In this document: piece after piece, positions 41,736 to 49,257 of the stretch
Layout: the number at the start of each line of letters is the position of its first letter
Numbering within the stretch: position 1 is the stretch's first letter
Origin: Paenibacillus durus
GTDB taxonomy: Bacteria > Bacillota > Bacilli > Paenibacillales > Paenibacillaceae
Assembly: GCF_000756615.1 (NCBI RefSeq)
Contig: NZ_CP009288.1
Location: forward strand, 1,054,001 to 1,118,000
DNA: 64,000 nucleotides
Direction: 5' to 3'
Position numbers and translations under genes: made by a program
Notes under the pieces: generated by a model
What the model saw: the letters and a program-made list of their open reading frames with translations, nothing else
The model's database searches: none
Told to the model about the DNA's origin: nothing

Positions 41736-41770
41736 AAAAAGGCGGTCCGGGGAGAAATCCCGGGCCGCCT
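41736..41770 (-). terminator. Terminator of the nitrogenase-like operon
   Basis: On the minus strand GGCGGCCCGGG pairs with CCCGGACCGCC around ATTTCTC, followed by five T. Nearly the same hairpin recurs at 44904-44943. Confidence 0.75.
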
Positions 41771-41824
41771 CAGATTATCGACAACCCCCGCCTTTGTGAG
41801 ACGTGGGCAGCGCCATGACGAGAG

Positions 41825-43189
41825 CTATGCGCTGGCGCTTATAGCGGCAGTGAATATTTTCTCAATAAGCTGCAGTGCGCCTCTGTATCCGATGTAGCTT
41901 TTGTTCAGAACCACTTCATAGGACGCCGGAAATCCGACCTCGACAATTTTGCCCTTCAGTTCCTTGGCCGTGTCTCTTTCCCATGTTGTTCCAAAAATAA
42001 TCGGAGGCTTATGCCCGAAATCAGTCTCTCTCAATAATTTGCCGACGATATAGCCATCTTCAACAAAATCGACAGTGGTGGCGACATCATGAGCGAGCTG
42101 TTGATATTCTTGAGCGATGGCTTCTCTATATTTTTCCGGTGTATTATCGGTGATGATTTGTCTCTTGGGAATTAAGCCGAGCTGATTCACCAGAAACTTG
42201 TTTAAGGCCAGATTGTACGTACTGTCCCCGACTACGGCATAGGTTGCCGGCAGCCCCCACCAATATTCGGAGTAGAAATCATTGAAATGCTCCAGGTAAT
42301 AATAGTATTCTTGTTCTTCCTGCTCGATAAAAGACTCGGCTGTTGCAGGGTCAATGCCCGCGTACTCAACGACCTGTCTAATAAATGCCGCTGTTTGCTG
42401 CGCACCGATCGGTAACACAGGGATGTGCAAATACGGCTGATTGTACTTTTGTTCCAGATGCTTGGCCGTTTTCAGCCCGAGCCATGGTGACACGACCAGA
42501 TTAAACTGGGCATGGGGGATCGTCTTCCATTCCTCGACTCCGCCCGATTTACCGCCGAACAAAATATTGACTTTGAAACCGGCGCCCTCAAGAATTCGCT
42601 TCAGCTCGGACAGGTCCCCGCGCCAAAATGTATTCTGATACGGCAGTTCCGACCAGACATTAATCAGCCCTTTTTCCCTGTGGTCCTTGTTAAGCGTATA
42701 TTTATCAACGTATTGATCAATGATGGCTGTTGTTATAATCTCATGGCCGACAAAGTTATTGCCCTTAAAGCCGCCGGTTTCAGCATACACAATGGGGACT
42801 CCCTGCTTCTGATATTTACTGACGACCGCTCCGACATCATCCCCGACCAATTCTCCGATGCACCCGTTCAGCACAACAAACAAGTCGCCCTCTATGATCT
42901 TAAGAGTGGATTTAATTAATTCGTCCAAGCGCTTCTCGCCGCCGAACACCACTTCTTTCTCACCGGCATTGACGCTTGGAGAGACTGAGCCTCCCGAATA
43001 CCCGCTGCCCTGAAAGCCGTTGTAAAAGGCCAGGCTTGTGTATTGCTTGTCCATGCAGCCCGGTCCGCAGTGGCCGATGGGAACGGCGCCCGGAATGGAT
43101 ACGACGCTGTACAAGGCTCCAACGGCACAGCCGTAGCGCACTTGATTGATTGAATTGGTCTGCCCGTGCTCATTTTTGGTAACAGCCAT
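41825..43189 (-). CDS. Nitrogenase component-1-like protein, beta-type (NifK/NifN-related)
   Basis: 454 residues of the nitrogenase component 1 family. Cys21 (YGCAVGALY), Cys45 (HCGPGC) and Cys110 (LNGCIGELVGDDVG) match the three P-cluster ligands of NifK, and VNAGEKEVVFGGEKRL is the conserved following block. It is the second gene of a pair (31-base gap) with the alpha-like protein, so they should form a heterotetramer around Fe-S clusters. The whole is shorter than NifK (about 520). No nifH, nifB or other nif gene is within the window. Candidates are a NifEN-type scaffold, a methylthio-alkane reductase-like enzyme or an undescribed reductase. AAAGGAGAA lies six bases before ATG. Confidence 0.8.
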   Translation of the reverse strand: MAVTKNEHGQTNSINQVRYGCAVGALYSVVSIPGAVPIGHCGPGCMDKQYTSLAFYNGFQGSGYSGGSVSPSVNAGEKEVVFGGEKRLDELIKSTLKIIEGDLFVVLNGCIGELVGDDVGAVVSKYQKQGVPIVYAETGGFKGNNFVGHEIITTAIIDQYVDKYTLNKDHREKGLINVWSELPYQNTFWRGDLSELKRILEGAGFKVNILFGGKSGGVEEWKTIPHAQFNLVVSPWLGLKTAKHLEQKYNQPYLHIPVLPIGAQQTAAFIRQVVEYAGIDPATAESFIEQEEQEYYYYLEHFNDFYSEYWWGLPATYAVVGDSTYNLALNKFLVNQLGLIPKRQIITDNTPEKYREAIAQEYQQLAHDVATTVDFVEDGYIVGKLLRETDFGHKPPIIFGTTWERDTAKELKGKIVEVGFPASYEVVLNKSYIGYRGALQLIEKIFTAAISASA

Positions 43190-43220
43190 GGTAGTTCTCC
43201 TTTTCTATGAAAATCATTGT

Positions 43221-44744
43221 TTACGCATCAATCAATTCCGGGTGCTTGGCGAGAATGTAGGGGTCTTTTTGTTCAAGCCACCACTGCTTGTAGGGGAGTT
43301 TTGCGTGCTTTTTCAGATCATCGTGAAATTTCTTATGGGCGAGAATGTTCAAAATAGCTTCACCCAGATTAACGATGCCTTCGTAGCCGATTGCGATATG
43401 TTCATCGCCCAGCGGGGCTGCGGGGATACCGAGCTTGGAAGCCAGCGGCGCGAGACCGTTATGTCTGATCAGGATAAAATCGGGCTTAACCTCCTGCAGC
43501 AAACCGTAAAATTGATACTGCTGCCTGTTGCTCACATTAAACGACGGGACCTCGCCGTAATGTTCAATCAGGTGCCCCAATGAATCCTCCCTGGCATCGC
43601 CGCTGTCATAAACGGGATCATGGTGGAACACCAGCGAGCCGTCTACCTGAATATCCAGCTCTCTCAATACTTGAATCAATCCGTGGGCGTAAGCGGAGCC
43701 TGTAGCTACGTATCCTTTTAAGCCCTGAAGCTTCTTTTTGAGCTCGGCGATCTTCGGTTTCACTCTGGCGTGTTCCTTCGCGATGTACTGCTCTACAAGC
43801 TCTTCCCGATGGGTGACTTTGCCGAGCTCGCGAAGCCATGCATCGGTTCCGGCGAAGCCGTAGGGCATCGGAGCTTTGACTTCGGGCACGCCAAATTCCT
43901 GCTCCAGCGCCGCCGCCATATACGAAGAGAGCGTATAGCAGAAGCCCACGGTTGCCGCCGCTTCAGACAATTGCTCAAGATCGGAGACGGAAGCCATATC
44001 CACAACATAATTGACTCTTAGATTAAACTCTTTAAACATAGGGGTAAAAATATCCGAACCCCAAAGACTGATGACATTGACGAGATCCTCTTGCTTTTTC
44101 GTGCTTTTTTTCACAATCTGTCGCAAAATGCCATGCTGGGTCGCGTCAAAGCCCGTACTCCAATGCTTCGACCGGAAGCCTTCGCAGAACAGGGGAATGA
44201 CGGGAATCCCCAGCTCCTCTTGTTTCTTCCGTGCAACACTTTCAATATCTTCGCCAATGATCCCGGTAGGGCAAGAGGTTCCGATGAAAATGGCTTTGGG
44301 TGAATACCTTTCCCAAGCATCGTCAATGGATTGCTTGAGTTTGCCAAGCGCGCCAAACACCATATCCGTCTCCTGCAGGTTTGTATTGATAATTCGAATA
44401 TTTTCGACTTTATGGCCTCTCATGGCCAATCCATTGCGGTAGATTGAATTGTAGGGAACTTGCCCGGCGCCGCAGCCGATAGGTGAATGCTGGATCAGAA
44501 CGGCGTCTCTCACATTGCCTGCCTGACATTCAACCATTTGCTCACTGCACACCGAGCCTTGAGTGAATGGTCCTTTGGCTTCACACAGCCGGCATCCATC
44601 CTTATTTGTTTTACATCCGCTTCCTCTTTGCTGATAACTTGATTGCGTGTGCAGATCCGATGCTGTTCCATTCCAGGCGATGATGGTGCCGAGCCGCCGC
44701 TCGCGATTCTGAACTTCAGCCATCCGCAAATTGATCTTGCCCAT
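43221..44744 (-). CDS. Nitrogenase component-1-like protein, alpha-type (NifD/NifE-related)
   Basis: 507 residues. Cys66 (SVCSEQM), Cys91 (HSPIGCG) and Cys158 (GTSCPTGIIGEDI) fit the NifD P-cluster ligands. Cys269 in FCYTLSSYM fits the FeMo-cofactor Cys275. The cofactor His442 is not conserved: the residue before GYEG (453-456) is Ile, with a His four residues earlier. An unusual cysteine-rich front (Cys44, 51, 54, then 66 and 73) could hold another cluster. So it probably binds a P-like cluster and a cofactor through one Cys, unlike nitrogenase proper. First gene of the operon; sigma-A-like promoter at 44851-44879. Its Fe-protein partner must be elsewhere. Confidence 0.8.
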   Translation of the reverse strand: MGKINLRMAEVQNRERRLGTIIAWNGTASDLHTQSSYQQRGSGCKTNKDGCRLCEAKGPFTQGSVCSEQMVECQAGNVRDAVLIQHSPIGCGAGQVPYNSIYRNGLAMRGHKVENIRIINTNLQETDMVFGALGKLKQSIDDAWERYSPKAIFIGTSCPTGIIGEDIESVARKKQEELGIPVIPLFCEGFRSKHWSTGFDATQHGILRQIVKKSTKKQEDLVNVISLWGSDIFTPMFKEFNLRVNYVVDMASVSDLEQLSEAAATVGFCYTLSSYMAAALEQEFGVPEVKAPMPYGFAGTDAWLRELGKVTHREELVEQYIAKEHARVKPKIAELKKKLQGLKGYVATGSAYAHGLIQVLRELDIQVDGSLVFHHDPVYDSGDAREDSLGHLIEHYGEVPSFNVSNRQQYQFYGLLQEVKPDFILIRHNGLAPLASKLGIPAAPLGDEHIAIGYEGIVNLGEAILNILAHKKFHDDLKKHAKLPYKQWWLEQKDPYILAKHPELIDA

Positions 44745-44850
44745 TCTCTATCCATCCTCTCTTATCCTATTTGATCTCCGGTGATTTGTAATGGCAGCAG
44801 TCACAGCAATATTTCATACTAAATAGCTAGGAATTATATGCGATGACCAA

Positions 44851-44879
44851 AGTATATATTTAGGCACATATTCTGTCAA
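44851..44879 (-). promoter_or_regulatory. Promoter of the nitrogenase-like operon
   Basis: Minus strand TTGACA (44879-44874) and TATACT (44856-44851) with 17 bases between, a near-consensus sigma-A promoter. No GlnR-type box was seen. Confidence 0.7.
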
Positions 44880-44903
44880 TATATTCTATCTTTATCGACA
44901 AGC

Positions 44904-44943
44904 AAAAGCGGCCCGGGGAGAAATCCCAGGCCGCTCTTTTTTT
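44904..44943 (-). terminator. Terminator of the SLH beta-helix gene
   Basis: GCGGCCTGGG and CCCGGGCCGC pair around a short loop with T-rich flanks on both strands; it lies just past the stop at 44967. Stem and loop repeat the terminator at 41736-41770. Confidence 0.7.
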
Positions 44944-44966
44944 AAAACATGATAACGCTGCGCGCT

Positions 44967-47900
44967 TTACCGCTGAATATTTCCGCTCTGCACATCATTG
45001 CTTTTGAGAGCAAGCACAGCTTTGTTAAGGATATTATTCGTTACGGTATAGGGCGGCGCTCCGACCCCCGCATAGATCGTGGAAATGCCGACGGCGGCGA
45101 TATTGGATGTAACCGTATTGCCGGTAATCGTCGCATTTAAGACATCGGCCGGATCATTTCTTTTCCAGTAATCATTAATTTTGATAAGTTCTGTGGCGGT
45201 ACGAGTAAGGTTCATGGCGGTGACTGTGTTGTTTGCCAGCACGATTTTATTGGCCGTTTCAACATTAATCGCTGAAGCATCCCCTTTAACATTGAACCTT
45301 GAGTTCGTGATCTTCAGGTCCAGATTGGCATGGCTTGCGATAAGCGCCGCGTTGCCTGTGGTGTTGGACGTGAAGGTACAATTGTCGAAGCTGTATTTGC
45401 CATTTGCGACGATCGTCTGACCGAATCTGCTGCCGTCCGCCGCTTCAAATGCGGAATTCGTGTAAGTGCCTTGCGGCAAGGTCATGTTATAGGCAGAGTT
45501 AAAGCCCAGCACCTTGATATTATTGAACACACTGCTCTCCGTGGTGCTTCCCTTAAAGCTGGCGAGCGCTCCTTTTCCCGTAATCGTAACATTGGAAACT
45601 TCGATGCCTTTTCCATAGAGAGCAAAGCCCGCATCCACGTTCTTCGTAATGTTGATATTGACATTGGAGACTTTGACTCCATTCGTAGTTCTGGCGCTGA
45701 CAGACAGTGTGCCGTTGGTGATTTCCATTCCATCGATTTTAATGTTAGGCCCTGCAAAGTAGGTGTAGGAATCATTCATTCGGTTATTTAAAAATGTGGC
45801 GTCGTGATAAGCAACGATCCGGCTTCCGTCAAAATGGTTGTTTACGGCCATGGCATTTCTGAACGAATCGGAGACGGCAAGTCCGATAACTCCCTTGGAA
45901 GCAAGATGGTTGCCTTCAACGGTGACATCATGTCCGTCGTACAGAATGACATCATAGGCTGCATTATTATAGAAATCATTGTTCCTGATATAAATATTAG
46001 TGTTCAGGCTTCCGTTCTGGCCGAATCCCCCTTCGACGTCGATGCCCGATTGAGGCGCTGTTCCCTTCATATCATGCAGGCTGTTGTTGATAATCTGCGC
46101 ATTGTTAGCGCCGCCTACCGTAATCCCTTGACGGCGGTTGAATGCGAACTCGGAATTCTTAACCACCGTATTCTGGCAGACGACCCGGTTCCAGGCTTCC
46201 AGGTAAGCGCCCGCCGACGAGGCTTTGTTGAACACAAGATGGAAGTAGGCGGCGCCGCCGGGTATGGTCAGGGTCTGTCTGGCGGTTGCCGGCTGGCTCA
46301 TCATGAAAGTTCCGTCCGCACGATAGAAATAAACGGTAAAGCCGCCAGGCAGATTGATTAAATTGGAAATTTCGAAGGTCCGCTCCGTGTTGAAGATAGA
46401 ATGGTTGAAATAAATGCCTTCTTTGGTCCGGATTTTTGTGCTATCGGTGCGCGGTTGACCGCTGCCGTCGATCCCACCGGATACGAAACTGGCGGCATAC
46501 AGATCCTTGAACATCGTTCCGTAGCCTCCAAGCACCAGGCCATCTCCGGTGAAATTCATCGCTTTAACTCCATCAATCGTTGTGTTCGCCGCGCCTTCGA
46601 CAAAGATGCCGTAGCCGCCTTCGTGAGTGCCTGAATTATGAGGCTCCCTCTGGGAATAGTCATGAGTCAGCTTGTCGCCAAGGTAAGTTCCGCCGCGAAG
46701 TGTTACATTGCTCGCGCCGTATCCGACATACATGACATCGTATCTTTCTTTGCCGTTGGTTTCTTTCTGAAGGATGGCATCCATCGGCAGGTCGAACAGC
46801 ATATTGCCAACCATGGAGATCCGGCTGTCCTTGTCGATCAGATAGGTTCCGGATGGAAGCATTGTTGCCGTAATGCCATTCTGATGCGCCCAAGCCAGCG
46901 CCTGATTAATACCTCTAACGGTTTCCACCGGATGGGTTCCATCGTTATAGATTCCCCACCGGGCCAGATCAATCAAATAATGTGTGGGCGATGCCGACGC
47001 GGTACCGCTTAAGGGTGAGCGGTTTCCGCTAGTGTCCACGGCCTCCACTTGGATGTTGTAGTTTGTGCCAAAATCGAGGCCGGCGGCCACGTAAAAATTC
47101 TGAATGAGAGGCTCCGTATTGATTTGTTGTCCATTAAAATATACATTGTAACCGGCCAGATCGATCTCCGTACCGGCCGCCCATGAGACGGAAACTTTGC
47201 TTGGACCGCCCGCTGCGGATACCTGTACAGGGGCTGCCGGCGGGGTAATATCCTTGGTTCGGATGGAAAGAGTAATGCCTTGTGATGCATTGCCGCTTCT
47301 GTCCACCGTTCGGAGAGTGAAGGAATAGTCCGTTTCCTCCAAGAGTCCATCGGCTTTGTAGCTTCCGCTTGAGGAAGAGCCGATCCGCACGCCATTTAGG
47401 TAAATATCGACATGGTCAAAGCCGGGAGAAGCTGGATTATTCCAGGTCAGTGTTACCGATTTGCCATCATCCACGGCGCTCGCCTGACTGATTTCTTCTG
47501 GAGCCGGGCTGTCCACGGCCTGCGGGGTGACATCAACCGTAACCGATGGCTCCGATTCAAGCTCGTTATCGTTTACGGCGGTCACATACAGACTATAATT
47601 CTGGCCGTTATTCAGCCCGTCCAGCGTGTAAGTGGCGTCAGTTACCGTATCCGTATTGTATTGGCGGCCGTCCAGGTAGACATTGTAGCCGATGATGCCG
47701 CTCTCGTCATTCTCCGTCCAATGCAGCAGCGCAGCGCCATCCGAAGCGGCAGCGGACAGTTCGGACGGAGGAGACGGGAGGCTGGCAGGAGCCATGGTCA
47801 CTTGCAGCTCTGTGCCGCTGGATTCAAGGCCGGACATATTCACGCTTTTTAATACATACTTGTAGACCGAGCCTGGAAGAAGACCGGCTTCCTGATAGAA

Positions 47901-49001
47901 CGCATCGGTTGTGGTTGCCTTCAGGATTCCTTCCTTATAAATGTTTACCGACTTAAAGTCCGGATAGGACGGGTTGATCCAGGTAAACGATAGCCGGGTA
48001 TCATCGCTGAACGATTTCAAGCCGGAAATTTCCTGCAGGACTGGCGCTTTGTCCGGAGCGGGAGTTGGATCGGGAGCAGGAGCCAGGCTTGGTTCCGGCG
48101 CCGGCACAGGCTCCGGTTCAGGAGCAGGCGCACCCGTGACCGGCTCAGGCGAGGCGGAAGGCAGCGGCGATGGCGAAGGAGCAGGCGCAGCCCCTCCGCC
48201 GCCTCCGCCGCCGATCGGCGCTCCGGCTCCAGCGCCGGCGGGAGAGCCGGAACCCCCATCCGCCGATCCGCCTGCTGAGACGTCCGCTGAATTCGCTGCG
48301 GACGGGCTGGCCGATGGCTGCGCCGATTCCTCCGGCGTGCCGGAGGCGCCGATCCGCAGCTCCTTGTAGAGCGCTCTCGCGAGCATGGCGGTAAATTCGG
48401 CGCGGGTCACCTTCCTGGACGGCTGAAATCTGCCGTTCTCGTCTCCGATCGCAATGCCGCTGGCGATTAGCTTGGAAATGGAAGGAGCGGCCCAGTGGCT
48501 GCCGATATCCGAAACGCGGCTGGCGGCGTCTATGCCCAGGCTGTTAAGCTCAAAGGCGCGCGCGATCAGAACGGCGCTGTCGGCCCGGGTCAGCGTATCA
48601 CCGGGGCGGAATGATCCGTCCAAATATCCCGTAATGAGTCCATGCTTCTTCGCAGCCTGGATGTAAGGATAAGCCCAATACGCCCGGGGCACATCGGGAG
48701 GAGCCTGCTGCGAATGCGCATCCGCATCCGCATTCCCATTCGCGTCAACCGCGATATGGCTTGCCTGCACAATAAGCTTTACGGCTTCTGCCCGGGTAAT
48801 CGGCTTGTCTGGACGAAAGGTTCCGTCATTATAGCCCGCGATAAGCTGCTGCTCTTTTAACCGCGATATTTCTTTCAGGGCCCAATGTGTGGGCGAAATA
48901 TCGGAGAACAGCACCGGACTTGCAGCCTTCGCTTGGGGAGACGCCGGCGCCAGAGTGGCCGCAATAAGAAACATAATGAGGAGAACTACTGTCTTCTTCA
49001 T
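44967..49001 (-). CDS. S-layer-anchored right-handed beta-helix protein with FN3 domains
   Basis: 1,344 residues. A signal peptide (to about residue 27) is followed by three SLH domains (about 30-210: DISPTHWALKEISRLKEQQL, then ITGYLDGSFRPGDTLTRAD and IAIGDENGRFQPSRKVTRAE), which bind pyruvylated cell-wall polymer. A long Gly/Ala/Pro-rich linker (about 215-325) includes an eight-Gly run. Four FN3-like domains follow (about 325-680), then a roughly 660-residue beta-helix starting NGITATMLPSGTYLIDKDSR. The helix resembles pectate lyase/epimerase folds and is paralogous to the divergent gene at 49258. Probably a wall-bound polysaccharide lyase or epimerase; no catalytic triad could be assigned. 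Confidence 0.85.
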   Translation of the reverse strand: MKKTVVLLIMFLIAATLAPASPQAKAASPVLFSDISPTHWALKEISRLKEQQLIAGYNDGTFRPDKPITRAEAVKLIVQASHIAVDANGNADADAHSQQAPPDVPRAYWAYPYIQAAKKHGLITGYLDGSFRPGDTLTRADSAVLIARAFELNSLGIDAASRVSDIGSHWAAPSISKLIASGIAIGDENGRFQPSRKVTRAEFTAMLARALYKELRIGASGTPEESAQPSASPSAANSADVSAGGSADGGSGSPAGAGAGAPIGGGGGGGAAPAPSPSPLPSASPEPVTGAPAPEPEPVPAPEPSLAPAPDPTPAPDKAPVLQEISGLKSFSDDTRLSFTWINPSYPDFKSVNIYKEGILKATTTDAFYQEAGLLPGSVYKYVLKSVNMSGLESSGTELQVTMAPASLPSPPSELSAAASDGAALLHWTENDESGIIGYNVYLDGRQYNTDTVTDATYTLDGLNNGQNYSLYVTAVNDNELESEPSVTVDVTPQAVDSPAPEEISQASAVDDGKSVTLTWNNPASPGFDHVDIYLNGVRIGSSSSGSYKADGLLEETDYSFTLRTVDRSGNASQGITLSIRTKDITPPAAPVQVSAAGGPSKVSVSWAAGTEIDLAGYNVYFNGQQINTEPLIQNFYVAAGLDFGTNYNIQVEAVDTSGNRSPLSGTASASPTHYLIDLARWGIYNDGTHPVETVRGINQALAWAHQNGITATMLPSGTYLIDKDSRISMVGNMLFDLPMDAILQKETNGKERYDVMYVGYGASNVTLRGGTYLGDKLTHDYSQREPHNSGTHEGGYGIFVEGAANTTIDGVKAMNFTGDGLVLGGYGTMFKDLYAASFVSGGIDGSGQPRTDSTKIRTKEGIYFNHSIFNTERTFEISNLINLPGGFTVYFYRADGTFMMSQPATARQTLTIPGGAAYFHLVFNKASSAGAYLEAWNRVVCQNTVVKNSEFAFNRRQGITVGGANNAQIINNSLHDMKGTAPQSGIDVEGGFGQNGSLNTNIYIRNNDFYNNAAYDVILYDGHDVTVEGNHLASKGVIGLAVSDSFRNAMAVNNHFDGSRIVAYHDATFLNNRMNDSYTYFAGPNIKIDGMEITNGTLSVSARTTNGVKVSNVNINITKNVDAGFALYGKGIEVSNVTITGKGALASFKGSTTESSVFNNIKVLGFNSAYNMTLPQGTYTNSAFEAADGSRFGQTIVANGKYSFDNCTFTSNTTGNAALIASHANLDLKITNSRFNVKGDASAINVETANKIVLANNTVTAMNLTRTATELIKINDYWKRNDPADVLNATITGNTVTSNIAAVGISTIYAGVGAPPYTVTNNILNKAVLALKSNDVQSGNIQR

Positions 49002-49090
49002 AAGGATTCCTCTCTTAATATTAGAAATTTTATCATTGGAAATCGTTGCCTGAATTAGTTTATCGGTATTTGCAATTGCGCTTTTAAGAC

Positions 49091-49140
49091 AAAAAACGGC
49101 AGAATTAAGGGAAAAATGGGGGGCTAAAGAACCGTTTTTT
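49091..49140. repeat. Inverted repeat between divergent beta-helix genes
   Basis: AAAAAACGG (49091-49099) and CCGTTTTTT (49132-49140) pair perfectly around 32 bases. It may isolate the two divergent transcription units. Confidence 0.4.
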
Positions 49141-49186
49141 AAAGATAGGACTTAAGCCTTTCCATCCGAAAAAAAACATGATAGTC

Positions 49187-49213
49187 TAAAATAGATAGTT
49201 CGTTTTAAAGAAC
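49187..49213 (+). promoter_or_regulatory. -10 element and GTTC-N8-GAAC operator of the beta-helix gene
   Basis: TAAAAT (49187-49192) is followed by GTTCGTTTTAAAGAAC (49198-49213). A closely similar site lies in the eps promoter. Confidence 0.55.
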
Positions 49214-49257
49214 GAAGGATATACGGATTGAATCTTGAACAGGAGGAAGGGACAGAA

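Noticed and set aside
44820..44845. CymR-like sulfur regulon box (ending GGAATTAT) before the nitrogenase-like operon
   Set aside because: Several positions of the known consensus fail, so no assignment is made.
45330..46361. Long open frames on the strand opposite the SLH beta-helix gene
   Set aside because: They mirror codon-position bias of the real gene, lack ribosome sites and show no domain.
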